This document shows positions 1-8,899 of a stretch of DNA of 64,000 bases, one piece after another (position 1 is the first letter of the stretch; each line of letters opens with the position of its first letter). Below the pieces are notes generated by a model, which searched no databases, was not told the origin of the DNA, and was given only the letters and a program-made list of their open reading frames with translations. The translations under genes were made by a program, and so were the position numbers. Source of the DNA: Shewanella aestuarii (lineage in GTDB: Bacteria; Pseudomonadota; Gammaproteobacteria; Enterobacterales; Shewanellaceae); NCBI RefSeq assembly GCF_014647215.1, contig NZ_BMOT01000007.1:124001-188000 (forward strand), in the 5' to 3' direction.

Positions 1-477
1 ATGGGCAGAATCAATTATGTTAGACAGTAGAGCTCGTGCATCTGGGCCTAATGTATCCATTGTTTGCACCAATTGACTTCGCTTAGCAAACAATTTTTCG
101 ACTTCCTGAAAACCGGCACTGTACTTTTGTATGTCTTCGTCAATGGATTTTACAATGATTATACGGGCAGGGTTTTGAATTTCGACTTTTGCTTTATCGA
201 CTAAATCTTCTAATCCAGACATCGACTCAGTAAACTTAGTGATTAACTCTTGGCTAGGATCTTTTAAAAACTTGACCACAGCCAGGCGCGTTTCTAATAG
301 TTGTGTCGACATTCTCAGTGTCAGGTCATTGTCCTGTGAGAATGCTTGGTATTCAGCCAGGTTATCTTGGCCTTCATCAATTGCAATACTCGCTATAGCA
401 GCAATAACTAGTAGTAACACAATTAACAAAGTAAATGACAGCGCCAACTGCTGTTTAAGTTTGAGTGTAGAAAACAT
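1..477 (-). CDS. Methyl-accepting chemotaxis protein, N-terminal fragment (cut by window edge)
   Basis: The minus strand is open from an ATG at 477 to base 1, giving 159 codons with no stop, so the gene continues beyond the window. It begins MFSTLKLKQQLALSFTLL and runs straight into a single hydrophobic segment (about residues 10-32). A charged, helix-rich region with no cysteines follows, with heptad-like runs such as the stretch from EYQAFSQDN onward. This is the usual N-terminus of a chemoreceptor with a four-helix-bundle or HBM-type periplasmic sensor. The diagnostic signalling domain lies outside the window, so the family call rests on architecture. An AAGG motif sits several bases before the ATG. 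A histidine kinase with the same N-terminus is the main alternative. Confidence 0.7.
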   Translation of the reverse strand, partial: MFSTLKLKQQLALSFTLLIVLLLVIAAIASIAIDEGQDNLAEYQAFSQDNDLTLRMSTQLLETRLAVVKFLKDPSQELITKFTESMSGLEDLVDKAKVEIQNPARIIIVKSIDEDIQKYSAGFQEVEKLFAKRSQLVQTMDTLGPDARALLSNIIDSAH

Positions 478-1424
478 AATAAACCTTAAACACTTCACCT
501 CAGCGGTGCTTTCCTTCGCTAAGGCTGCTGATTACTTGATCATCAAAGTTTTCCATTCAATGATGTATTATTTGGGGGGCGTATAAGTGATAGGTTATAG
601 CGACGTCCATCGGTTACTGCGTGATACCGAAATTGTCAGGCAAGGTAATTAGTATCGATTAATTGACGTCATTTTCATGTTTCATCAGAGTCAATTACAC
701 CTATAAATCCATTTAAGATAATCATCATATAAAAGTATAAACAATATTTTTTAGGGTGCTTTTTTATTTTTAATGATTTTTTATTTAGTCAGGAATGCAG
801 CTTTAGATGCTGACAATGGCAACCAAGATGTTCGCCTTTAGGTTGATACTCTTTGGTCATAAAGGTGATGTTTAAGTGCAAATGCATAAAGCCGCAAACC
901 GCTTTATCAATGGCATATGCAATATTCAGGTATATCGTTTGCGTTTAGCAGGCCACAGATGGTGACAATTTTGTGCAGGTTGCTAATCAATTTTGTGCTT
1001 CGTCTTATCGATTTATAGCAATGGGTTAATCACCTGGTGTAAACCCTGAAGCAGGTAAGTAAGTGTTACTTGCTGCTATGATTGTTTGTGTTCGATTTAT
1101 ATATTGTATACAAAGGGCTAAAAATGTAAGTGCTTAACACTAGCCAGAAACATAGCTTTTCTATGGAAACTTTGGTGACTTTACGTAGGTTTTTCTTACT
1201 GGGAAGGACTTTTTTAAACGCTTTTTGATAGTTCATATGATCCATTACAAATAATTAGTGTTCGAACTATTATGATACGGGGTTAATCGTAAAGATCAAC
1301 CCGAACACCCGAAATTAGGTGTAATAATGGCCTGATAGTGACAATAAATAGTCGGATGAGGCTATTTATGATCAACCTGCGCTTTGTTAGTATTGTAATT
1401 ATTCGTGTTGTATTGAGTTTTTTG
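478..1424. other. Gene-free stretch upstream of marR with two small hairpins
   Basis: No convincing gene was found here; open frames are short and lack ribosome binding sites. Two hairpins lie shortly before the MarR gene. One spans 1280-1302: 9-base arms GGGTTAATC and GATCAACCC, one mismatch, loop GTAAA. The other has arms ACACC (1305-1309) and GGTGT (1318-1322). An 8-base palindrome GTTCGAAC lies at 1260-1267. These could be operator sites for the regulator next door, but nothing in the sequence proves it. Confidence 0.4.
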
Positions 1425-1898
1425 ATGAAAAAATATGAAGAATTATTAGTTTCGTTGCGCCAAGTGATCCGCGCAATCGATTTGTATTCAAAGAAGTTAT
1501 CGAAAGAGACAGGTTTAACAAGTCCGCAACTATTGGTTTTGCTGTCGATTGCTGAGCATGACGATGCCATGGTAAAAGAAGTGGCTAAAACCATTAACTT
1601 AAGCTCGGCAACTATCACAAGCATTGTCGATCGTTTAGAAAAGCGTGGATTAGTAACACGTACGCGTTCGACAACGGATAAACGTAAAGTGGGAATTAGT
1701 TTAACGGCTCAAGGTAAAGAGATAATTAAAGACTCCCCTAAGCCTTTGCAAGATCACTTCATTGCCCGTTTTGAGTCAATGCAAGAGTGGGAGCAATCGC
1801 AAATGTTGGCGACCATGCAACGTATTTCAACCATGATGGATGCTGAAGATTTAGATGCGTCACCTGTTTTAGAAGTTGGCCAAATAGATCAGCATTAA
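1425..1898 (+). CDS. MarR-family transcriptional regulator
   Basis: A dimeric winged-helix DNA-binding regulator of 157 residues. Helix 1 is the dimerisation helix (KKYEELLVSLRQVI). The recognition region contains EVAKTINLSSATITSIVDRL, and the wing contains the MarR signature DKRKVGISLTAQG. The frame is open upstream to a GTG at 1338, but the extra 29 residues are hydrophobic and unlike MarR proteins, so ATG 1425 was chosen although no strong ribosome binding site precedes it. The next gene on the same strand is far away, and the iadA operon converges on it. Target genes and ligand cannot be read from the sequence; autoregulation through the hairpins just upstream is possible. Confidence 0.85.
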   Translation: MKKYEELLVSLRQVIRAIDLYSKKLSKETGLTSPQLLVLLSIAEHDDAMVKEVAKTINLSSATITSIVDRLEKRGLVTRTRSTTDKRKVGISLTAQGKEIIKDSPKPLQDHFIARFESMQEWEQSQMLATMQRISTMMDAEDLDASPVLEVGQIDQH

Positions 1899-1960
1899 GA
1901 TCATTAAAGAGCTAACTATTTAATGTTAAGTTAGCTCTGATTTTGCCATGTTAATTGTGA

Positions 1961-3124
1961 TTAAAATGGCGTATTGATACAGGTTTTTCCTTCAGAGAAT
2001 ACTAACTTCCCTTTACTGTATACTGCCTCAATCGCCAGTGAGTGGGGATTTAATAAATTAATATCCGCATCCATACCAATGGCTATTCGACCCTTTTGAG
2101 CTAACCTTAATATGTTAGCGGGTGACTCAGTAATTGATGCTAAAGCAAGCTCAATCGGCACATTAAACAGTTTCACCGCATCCACCATAGCTTGATGTAG
2201 GCTACTGACGAGTCCCATTTGTAAATCAATTAAGTTACCTTTAGCATCAAATACTGGCAGGCTGGCATTACCATCTGAGCTCATGGTCAGTTGGCTAATG
2301 GGGGCATTTTTTTCTAGCGCTAATGCTAATGCTTCGGCCGCGGGAACTTCCCCTTGGGCAATAATTTGCGCTGTCGTGCTGGTAGTGAAATCAATAAAAC
2401 CGCCCTTTAGGGCAAAATCAATTCCAGCCTCTAATAGTGATTTGCTACGGTTAATATGGGTTGGGTAATATTGGGTGATCGGAATATCAAATTCACTAAT
2501 GACTTGCTCAAGTAACTCGAGTTTACTTGGCTCATCTCCCACATGAATACTGACAATACCCACTTTGCCAGCCAACATGCCAGCCACTCTCGCCTCAGAT
2601 GTTAGGCGCGCCATTTCGTGTGAGGTGATTTGTGAGCTACGGTGATCGGCAATGGCCACTTCACCGACGCCAATAAACTTATCAATCAGCATAATGTCAT
2701 GCTTTACCGACTGGGTAATGGTGACCATAGGCAAATGATAAGAGCCGGTATAGCAAAATACCGATAAGCCTTGTTCTTCCAACGCGTAGGCTTTGGCGAG
2801 AAGATTCTCTAAACTGCGGGTTTGAGCATCCGTCCCCAGTACGCCTATTACAGTAGTTACACCGCCTTTAATGGCATCGTTTATATGCATTTCAGGGGTG
2901 CGAGTCGTGTATCCACCCTCTCCACCGCCACCAGTAATGTGTACCAGTGAGTCAACAAACCCTGGCGTTAATAGCTTGTCAGTTGCATCAATAACGGTTG
3001 TAAATGAGTTGGCGACTAATTCAATACTGTTTTCAATGGCGATAATTTTACCGCCAGCTACCAGAACATCTTTTTTACCCAGATACATAGGAGCATGAAC
3101 TTGTGCATTTTTAAATAATTGCAT
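1961..3124 (-). CDS. iadA: Isoaspartyl dipeptidase (beta-aspartyl peptidase) IadA-like, altered metal site
   Basis: An amidohydrolase-superfamily enzyme of 387 residues, the usual IadA size. The family cleaves isoaspartyl dipeptides left by degradation of damaged proteins. Family signatures are clear: HITGGGGEGG (62-71), TRTPE, ADHRSSQ (about 159-165), the metal histidines in VSIHVGD (H194) and PTHINR (H223), and the catalytic aspartate in SSDGN (D284). Two ligand positions differ from the E. coli enzyme. The first His of the HxH motif is Leu60 (DSLVH), and the carboxylated Lys position is Glu155 (GVGEVAI). The gene lies 8 bases downstream of a YfcC-type carrier, so import and hydrolysis of a peptide or amino acid is the likely joint role. 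Activity on isoaspartyl peptides is inferred from the family and is less certain given the substitutions. Confidence 0.85.
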   Translation of the reverse strand: MQLFKNAQVHAPMYLGKKDVLVAGGKIIAIENSIELVANSFTTVIDATDKLLTPGFVDSLVHITGGGGEGGYTTRTPEMHINDAIKGGVTTVIGVLGTDAQTRSLENLLAKAYALEEQGLSVFCYTGSYHLPMVTITQSVKHDIMLIDKFIGVGEVAIADHRSSQITSHEMARLTSEARVAGMLAGKVGIVSIHVGDEPSKLELLEQVISEFDIPITQYYPTHINRSKSLLEAGIDFALKGGFIDFTTSTTAQIIAQGEVPAAEALALALEKNAPISQLTMSSDGNASLPVFDAKGNLIDLQMGLVSSLHQAMVDAVKLFNVPIELALASITESPANILRLAQKGRIAIGMDADINLLNPHSLAIEAVYSKGKLVFSEGKTCINTPF

Positions 3125-3132
3125 GAAAATCC

Positions 3133-4581
3133 TTAGCTAAAGTTGATGCTGACCGCAATGATAATAAACGTGATTGAAATGACGACCAGTAACAGCATAA
3201 ATCGCCATATAAATTTAGCCCAAACAAACCAGTCTACTTTAGTGACACCAAGGCAGCCGATGAGTGCCGCAGAGGTTGGAATAATAATATTGGTTAGGCC
3301 GTCGCCGAGTTGAAAGGCTAATACAGCAATTTGGCGAGGTAAGCCCAAAATATCAGACAAAGGCGCCATTATCGGCATAGTTAACGCTGCCTGACCTGAA
3401 CCCGATGCGATGAAGAAGTTAAATATGGATTGAAATAGGTACATGAAAATCGCTGAAGCGGTTTCAGGTAATTGCCCTAAAAATTGACCGGTATAGTGTA
3501 GTAGGGTGTTCAATACTGATGGAGTATCTGCTTGGTCGCCGCCTAATATAATCACAATACCTTTAGCCATGCCGACAATCATCGCCGCGGGCAATAATTC
3601 TTGTGCGCCTTTTTTAAAGGCATTGGCAACATCATTAATCTTAAGGCGATTGCTGAGTATAGCGATTAAGCCTATCGCACAACCTAAGGTAAAAAACTGA
3701 CTTGCCAGTTCGGGAATATAATATCCTCTAGCAATCACGCCCCAAATAACCCACACAATACCCAGCATAAAAGTGGTCAGAATAAGGCCGTCGGCTAAAG
3801 TGAACTTAACTTTTACCTGTGGCTCAGTTGAAATAACTTCTTGGCTAAAGCAGGGAGATAATTGAGGATTTCGTTTTATTTTTTGGGCATAGTGCAGGGT
3901 AAATGCGACTCCGACAGAGGTAAATATAAACCACATGACCACTCTAAACTCTAACCCTGACATCAATGGAAGGTCAGCGATACCCTGAGCGATTGCAACA
4001 CTAAAAGGGTTCATCCAAGATGCGGCAAAACCAATTTGAGTCGCGACATAAGTGACTAGAATGGTCACAATACCGTCGTAACCTATGGCGCGCATTAAAG
4101 GTAGCAGCACAATACAAAATGCAATGGCTTCTTCGCCCATACCAAATATTGCGCCGCCAGCGGAGAAGAGAACAAATAAAATAGGAATAAAAGCCAGTTC
4201 AAACTTTTGGGTTTTAGCAATTAACGCCAAAATCCCATTATCAACCGCTTTGGTTTGCATGATGATCCCAAAGGCGCCGCCAGTAATAATGATAAACATC
4301 ATTACTCCAATAGCTGAGCCCCATTTGTCACCCGATACCATGCCTTCAAAGGCAAAGTTAAGAAAACCAATTTCACCATGTTCGGCAAATAAGGGCACTC
4401 CTTGATAGTCGGTAGCAAACTGAAAACTTCCTGCAATTAAGGCAGATTTATTGGTGTCAGGATTGATGGCAACTTCAAAAAAGCCAGCAGGCACAAAGTG
4501 GGTGGTAATTGCGGCAAATAACACCACAAAAAACAAGATGATGAAGGCATCTGGCATTTCTCGAGCTGTTTGTAACTTCAT
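3133..4581 (-). CDS. YfcC-family inner-membrane carrier
   Basis: A polytopic membrane protein of 482 residues with about 12 hydrophobic segments. It resembles the YfcC/anaerobic C4-dicarboxylate carrier group of the ion transporter superfamily. Recognisable stretches are the N-terminal REMPDAF followed by a membrane helix ending THFVPAG, the GGAFGI and GMGEEAIAF segments, and the C-terminal GSGQAALTMPIMAPL motif typical of this group. It is first in a two-gene operon with the isoaspartyl dipeptidase (8-base gap). Its substrate is therefore probably an amino acid, dipeptide or dicarboxylate, but this is inference. The promoter should lie in 4582-4700, where there is also a near-palindromic repeat. 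Confidence 0.8.
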   Translation of the reverse strand: MKLQTAREMPDAFIILFFVVLFAAITTHFVPAGFFEVAINPDTNKSALIAGSFQFATDYQGVPLFAEHGEIGFLNFAFEGMVSGDKWGSAIGVMMFIIITGGAFGIIMQTKAVDNGILALIAKTQKFELAFIPILFVLFSAGGAIFGMGEEAIAFCIVLLPLMRAIGYDGIVTILVTYVATQIGFAASWMNPFSVAIAQGIADLPLMSGLEFRVVMWFIFTSVGVAFTLHYAQKIKRNPQLSPCFSQEVISTEPQVKVKFTLADGLILTTFMLGIVWVIWGVIARGYYIPELASQFFTLGCAIGLIAILSNRLKINDVANAFKKGAQELLPAAMIVGMAKGIVIILGGDQADTPSVLNTLLHYTGQFLGQLPETASAIFMYLFQSIFNFFIASGSGQAALTMPIMAPLSDILGLPRQIAVLAFQLGDGLTNIIIPTSAALIGCLGVTKVDWFVWAKFIWRFMLLLVVISITFIIIAVSINFS

Positions 4582-4643
4582 ATTGTTATACTTTTATTTT
4601 AGTGAAAGAAAGGGTAGGCAGTACTAAGCACAGACTACAGAGC

Positions 4644-4663
4644 TTAAGTTTTTTAAAACTTAA
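4644..4663. repeat. Perfect 9-base inverted repeat in the promoter gap
   Basis: Arms TTAAGTTTT (4644-4652) and AAAACTTAA (4655-4663) are separated by TT. The repeat lies about 60 bases upstream of the YfcC-iadA operon start and 38 bases upstream of the divergent small gene. It may be an operator for a dimeric regulator. AT-rich chance symmetry cannot be excluded. Confidence 0.4.
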
Positions 4664-4700
4664 AAGTATAACGTACATTCTAGCGGTGTCCGAGCCAATC

Positions 4701-4982
4701 ATGGCAAAACGAATTCCTTCAGGCAGCCAAGCTGATATTGATGATAGCCATTGGCGATTGATGAATTTTGAATTAGCTAATCAAGCTGTTTCAGTTAATA
4801 TAGCTGCCAATTCATCAGCGTATCAGCAATGGATTGGGCAAGCTTGCCGTGACGGACGATTATCGAACAAACTTATCGATGACTTTAAGCTTGTGGTTCA
4901 CCCGAGTTCATTAGCGGGATGCCAGCAAGTGCTAAAAGGGCCGCTGGGCTATCAAGGCATTAAGCTGTTGTTACAGCAATAA
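4701..4982 (+). CDS. Hypothetical small protein
   Basis: A 93-residue protein that I do not recognise. It starts MAKRIPSGSQADIDDSHW and ends in KLLLQQ. It is soluble, with no signal peptide or membrane segment, and is mixed alpha-like in composition, with one Cys in GQACRDGR and another in AGCQQV. The frame is open back to 4602, but those 33 codons overlap the inverted repeat and the likely promoter, so ATG 4701 is preferred. No clear ribosome binding site was seen. It sits between the divergent carrier operon and two PepSY genes, 79 bases before the first of them. Confidence 0.5.
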   Translation: MAKRIPSGSQADIDDSHWRLMNFELANQAVSVNIAANSSAYQQWIGQACRDGRLSNKLIDDFKLVVHPSSLAGCQQVLKGPLGYQGIKLLLQQ

Positions 4983-5061
4983 TATTATTAGAATCGAGTA
5001 CCTAGCTAAGATGCTTCAAGTCATCCTATAACAGCGTTTTAGCTTAAATACAGAGAGCGTT

Positions 5062-5802
5062 ATGCATAAAACGGCAAGAAAACTCCATCAATGGTTGATG
5101 TTATTTTTAGGACTGCAATTTGCAATCTGGTCGGTCACCGGCGCTTATATGGTCTATATGGATATCGATTTTATCCATGGTGACAATTTAGTGACTAACC
5201 CACAAACTAAAGTTCAGCCCGCTCAAATGCACTATTCCCTGCAACAGCTAACGCGTGCTTACCCCAATATTGACAATATTAGTGTTGATACCTTGCTAGG
5301 TGAAACCGTTTATCGGCTGACGCTAGCCGATGGTGAGTCATCAACAAAATTAGTCATTAGCGCCAATAGTGGCGAAGTGTTAACACCATTATCAGAGTCA
5401 GCGGCTATATCGGTAGCACGATATTTTTATACGGGTAAGGGTGAGGTTACTGAGGTGGCGTTGATTACTGACAATCCTCCATTTGAATTAAGCCCGCGCC
5501 ATTTACCAGCATGGCGAGTTAACTTTGATGATTTTGGCGCTCCGTCGCTTTACGTGTCGGCACAAACGGGCATCTTGGTGGGCAAGCGCCATGAGTTTTG
5601 GCGTTGGTTTGATTGGATGTTCCGTTTTCATATTATGGACTATAGCAGCGGTGAAGATATTGATAATGCGTTGCTGTTTTGGGTGGCCTTGTTAGCCAGT
5701 TTTGGAACATTGACTGGCATGGTGTTGGTGTATTTCAGGGTGTTTAAGGTTCAGTTTACAGGCCGTAAAAAAAGCCGCTTACGACGCGGAGGAGTAGTCT
5801 AA
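5062..5802 (+). CDS. PepSY-domain inner-membrane protein (first of a tandem pair)
   Basis: A 246-residue protein with one N-terminal membrane helix (about 10-32, beginning RKLHQW), a periplasmic domain of about 165 residues with PepSY-like strands (VISANSGEVLT, YVSAQTGILVGKRHE) and a second helix near 203-225. It ends in a basic cytoplasmic tail (GRKKSRLRRGG). Histidines flank the helices (HQW, FRFHIMDY), as in PepSY-associated membrane proteins that carry haem or help metal reductases. The stop codon overlaps the start of the next gene (TAATG), so the two are translationally coupled. The two proteins look like tandem paralogues. No Fur box is apparent upstream. A role in electron transfer or metal reduction is inference. 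Confidence 0.75.
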   Translation: MHKTARKLHQWLMLFLGLQFAIWSVTGAYMVYMDIDFIHGDNLVTNPQTKVQPAQMHYSLQQLTRAYPNIDNISVDTLLGETVYRLTLADGESSTKLVISANSGEVLTPLSESAAISVARYFYTGKGEVTEVALITDNPPFELSPRHLPAWRVNFDDFGAPSLYVSAQTGILVGKRHEFWRWFDWMFRFHIMDYSSGEDIDNALLFWVALLASFGTLTGMVLVYFRVFKVQFTGRKKSRLRRGGVV

Positions 5803-6527
5803 TGCGTTGGATCAGAAAATTGCACAAATGGGCTTCGGTTATTGTGGGGATTCAGTTTGTGCTATGGCTAGCCAGTGGCCTTTATTTCAATTTGATGGAT
5901 CACACTAAAGCGGCTGGGCTAACCTATTTGAGTCAGCAGATGGTGTCGCATCAGCTTGATGTGTCTAAGTTGATTGAACCTAAAACCGTACTTCAACTGC
6001 ATAATGATAGCGTGTCACTGGATACGGTTTTTTTATTGGGTAAACCCTATTATTTGCTCAGTCATCAGCAAGGTTTGTATGCGCACTCTTATCATCAATA
6101 CACCTTGGTCGATGCTTATAGCGGTGATGCTGTTACATTTGATAAAAAGCTGGTGACAAGGTTAGCCCAAGCGTCTTACACAGGTGAAGGTAAGGTCATT
6201 CAACTCAGCTTACTTACGCCACCCATTAGTGATTTTCCCAAACAGCAAAACTCCACATGGCAGGTTAACTTTGCCGATGACATAAATACTCAAGTGTATG
6301 TTGAGGCGCAATCTGGGCGAATAGTGGGTCACAGTGATGATCATAAAAAGTTAGCTGATTTCTTTTTTATGCTGCATTTTATGGATTATTTTAATGAAGG
6401 TAGTTTCAATAATGTGCCCATGATGTTGATGGCCTTTTTCAGTTTGTGGTTAACCCTAACTGGCTGTTATTGGTGTATTGATTTACTTCGAAAAGGAAAA
6501 TACCGCCGCAAACGTCGTGCCCGTTAA
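5802..6527 (+). CDS. PepSY-domain inner-membrane protein (second of a tandem pair)
   Basis: A 241-residue protein with the same plan as the gene before it: RKLHKW and a membrane helix (about 9-30), a periplasmic domain with YVEAQSGRIVGHSDDH, a His-containing FMLHFMDYF just before the second helix (about 205-227), and a very basic tail (KGKYRRKRRAR). The paired TAATG overlap with the upstream gene indicates one transcript and probably a heteromeric complex. The periplasmic domain is diverged from its neighbour except near the membrane. The partner redox protein is not evident; the copper-efflux cluster begins about 290 bases downstream. Confidence 0.75.
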   Translation: MRWIRKLHKWASVIVGIQFVLWLASGLYFNLMDHTKAAGLTYLSQQMVSHQLDVSKLIEPKTVLQLHNDSVSLDTVFLLGKPYYLLSHQQGLYAHSYHQYTLVDAYSGDAVTFDKKLVTRLAQASYTGEGKVIQLSLLTPPISDFPKQQNSTWQVNFADDINTQVYVEAQSGRIVGHSDDHKKLADFFFMLHFMDYFNEGSFNNVPMMLMAFFSLWLTLTGCYWCIDLLRKGKYRRKRRAR

Positions 6528-6812
6528 TAAGCTACTGCGATAAAATTGTCATAGTTTTAGCTAAATTAGGCATTTATCACACTGTTGCCACAATAAAAAC
6601 GTTATCATCAGCATGAGTTTAGCGTTATGATATTGGCCTTATCGACTTAATTGCCAACTGCGCTAACGATTTAAGTTGTTTAAAATTGAAAGCATTTGAT
6701 GATTTACACGGTCAACTCTATTAGTTGATATTTTATGAGCCCATATTGAATTAATGCCCCCGTAACTGGTAGCAAAATTGATTCAGTCTGGCATTATTGG
6801 ATTTTGAGTGCG

Positions 6813-7250
6813 ATGCAAAAAACACTGAAAAACTACTGGCTAATGACTTTCACTTTGTTCGCACTTATCGGACAAGGTTTGTTAGCTAATGGTAGTTCTA
6901 TGGTGCCGATGGATCATCAACAATCCCATATGATGACTCAAGCATTGGGTGACGGTTCAGCTAATACTGTGCCGATGAACTCAATGCAGCATGCCTTTGC
7001 AATGACAGATTGTCATGGCAATTTATCTGCGACGCAATCGCAGCAAGCCGATAACAGCAATAGCTGTTGTAATGGTTTAGGCGGTTGCAGTATCGATTGT
7101 AATCACTGCTTAACGATTTCCTTCACCGCTGATTTAAGTGATATCCAGTTAGATATTGCTCATGTTCCTGCTAATCCAGCGCCACTCACCGCGACATTGA
7201 ACAGTTTCTCTGTCGACTTCCCGCCTGCATTTAGACCTCCTATTGCATAA
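6813..7250 (+). CDS. Secreted Met/His/Cys-rich protein at the head of the copper-efflux cluster
   Basis: A 145-residue protein with an N-terminal hydrophobic signal (about 8-26, NYWLMTFTLFALIGQGLLA). Next comes a Met/His-rich part (MVPMDHQQSHMM, MNSMQHAFAMTDCHG), then a cysteine cluster (CCNGLGGCSIDCNHC, about 88-102), and the C-terminus PPAFRPPIA. Such proteins, some annotated DUF2946-like, often precede Cus-type efflux genes and probably bind Cu(I) or Ag(I) in the periplasm. Metal binding here is inferred from residue content and position. A TTG three codons upstream is another possible start. The cusB start is about 90 bases downstream on the same strand. Confidence 0.7.
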   Translation: MQKTLKNYWLMTFTLFALIGQGLLANGSSMVPMDHQQSHMMTQALGDGSANTVPMNSMQHAFAMTDCHGNLSATQSQQADNSNSCCNGLGGCSIDCNHCLTISFTADLSDIQLDIAHVPANPAPLTATLNSFSVDFPPAFRPPIA

Positions 7251-7342
7251 GAAAATATTTCTGCCGTGAGTTAACGGTAATATTTTATTGTGTTTTTTAA
7301 CGAGTATTGGCACAACTTTGTGTTAGACCGTTCGAGGTTTAT

Positions 7343-8887
7343 ATGAAAAATTCTGTATTTAAAAACAATGCTGTCGAGCGCGTTGTATTGGCTGTTTGCT
7401 TTTTGGTATCCACAAGTTTATTGGTGTCTCCTGTGACGTTAGCTGCGGGACATGAACACAGTGAACATACTGGTGAGGCTTCAACGATATCAGCAACCTA
7501 TATTTGTCCTATGCACCCTGAGGTGACCAGTGATAAAGCGGGTCGCTGCCCTAAGTGCAATATGTTTTTAGTGGTCAAAGAAGAAGAGGAAGAGGCCAGC
7601 CCAAGTAACAATACTGAGGTTGAACATGCAGGGCATGATCATGCGGCGATGGACGCTTCCGCAACCCAAACGCCAGTCGCTAATCAGGCTGACAAGGTGT
7701 TTAGTCAGCCTCAAAATGACCTACTGCCTGGTAAAAGCGCACAGGCGGCATCTAATATTAAATATGTTTGTCCCATGCACCCACATGTGGTGTCTGATGC
7801 GCCCGGCACGTGTCCAATTTGTGGTATGAATTTAGAAAAAGTTACCTTAGGTGAAGTGGGCGAAGAAGTAGTTGTTGGGGTTTCTGGTGGCATGCAACAA
7901 GCTCTAGGCATGCGCAGTGAAACCGTTACCGAGGGTACGCTGTGGAAGCTAGTCAAAACCATAGGTACGGTGGAATACAACGAAAATGCCATAGGTCATG
8001 TGCATACCCGCGTGACGGGATGGATAGAAACCCTTAAGGTCCACACTGTGGGTCAGCAAGTTAAAAAAGGCCAATTATTGTATGAGCTTTATTCGCCTGA
8101 GCTGATAAATGCGCAAGATGATTACATGCAAGCCAGAGATTACCTTAAACAGGATAAAAACCGTGGAGCGGTATTGTTGAAAAAAGCCCGTCAGCGTCTT
8201 GAGTTACTTGGGGTGAGTTCGGCATCAATTCAACAATTAGAGCGCACAGGTGAAACCTTATACCGAGTGCCATTTTATGCCGAGCAAGATGGCTTAATTA
8301 GCCAGCTGACTGTGCGACATGGCATGTACGTGCAACCGGGTGATACCTTATTTGAAATTGTTGATTTAAGCAGTGTGTGGGTGATTGCCGATGTATTTGA
8401 AAATGAGCAAAGCTGGTTGCAACAAGGCCGCGCAGTAGAGGTCACCTCTGCGGCGCAAGGGTTATTTGATATTGAATCTAACATAGATTACATCTACCCA
8501 GAGTTAGACCCAGTAACAAGGGCAATGCGGGTAAGAATTCGCTTAGATAATCCCGATCAGCAATTAAAGCCAGGCACCTTAGTAGATGTAAAACTGTTTG
8601 GTGGTCCCAATCGTGGGGTTTTAGCCATTCCAACCGAAGCGTTAATTCTTACCGGACGTGAAAACCGTGTTGTCGTGCAACGCAGTGATAACCAATTTGC
8701 ATCCGTCCCGGTTAAGGTTGGCATGATTGCCCAGGGCAAAGCTGAAATCACTGAAGGGTTAAAAGCAGGTGATAAAGTGATTGTGTCGGGGCAATTCTTG
8801 TTAGATTCAGAAGCCAGCATTCAAGGTAGCTTGCAGCGATTAAGTGGCAGCAACAGTGCTGCAGTAGATCCACACGCAAATCATTAA
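7343..8887 (+). CDS. cusB: Copper/silver RND efflux periplasmic adaptor, CusB-type with two metal-binding modules
   Basis: The membrane-fusion subunit of a heavy-metal RND pump, 514 residues. After a signal peptide (about 1-35) come two copies of the small heavy-metal-binding module: YICPMHPEV...CPKC (Cys55-Cys72) and YVCPMHPHV...CPICGM (Cys143-Cys160). They are joined by a His/Glu-rich linker (EHAGHDHAAMD). The adaptor body has a lipoyl/barrel-sandwich segment with HTRVTGWIETL, an alpha-hairpin around YSPELINAQDDYMQARDYL, and beta-barrel and membrane-proximal domains. ATG 7343 was chosen because GAGG lies just upstream. It is 12 bases ahead of cusA. E. coli CusB lacks these modules, so this protein may combine adaptor and metallochaperone functions. 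No separate cusF or outer-membrane cusC lies nearby. Confidence 0.92.
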   Translation: MKNSVFKNNAVERVVLAVCFLVSTSLLVSPVTLAAGHEHSEHTGEASTISATYICPMHPEVTSDKAGRCPKCNMFLVVKEEEEEASPSNNTEVEHAGHDHAAMDASATQTPVANQADKVFSQPQNDLLPGKSAQAASNIKYVCPMHPHVVSDAPGTCPICGMNLEKVTLGEVGEEVVVGVSGGMQQALGMRSETVTEGTLWKLVKTIGTVEYNENAIGHVHTRVTGWIETLKVHTVGQQVKKGQLLYELYSPELINAQDDYMQARDYLKQDKNRGAVLLKKARQRLELLGVSSASIQQLERTGETLYRVPFYAEQDGLISQLTVRHGMYVQPGDTLFEIVDLSSVWVIADVFENEQSWLQQGRAVEVTSAAQGLFDIESNIDYIYPELDPVTRAMRVRIRLDNPDQQLKPGTLVDVKLFGGPNRGVLAIPTEALILTGRENRVVVQRSDNQFASVPVKVGMIAQGKAEITEGLKAGDKVIVSGQFLLDSEASIQGSLQRLSGSNSAAVDPHANH

Positions 8888-8899
8888 TCGGAGTTCACT

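Noticed and set aside
239..586. Plus-strand open frame of 115 codons
   Set aside because: It is antisense to the chemoreceptor N-terminus (1-477, minus), which has the protein-like sequence.
1283..1624. Minus-strand open frame of 113 codons
   Set aside because: It is antisense to the MarR gene and has no protein-like features.
5062..6527. Flavinylation motif search in the tandem PepSY proteins
   Set aside because: Neither protein contains Dxx(S/T)GA(S/T), so they were not linked to the ApbE-like protein.
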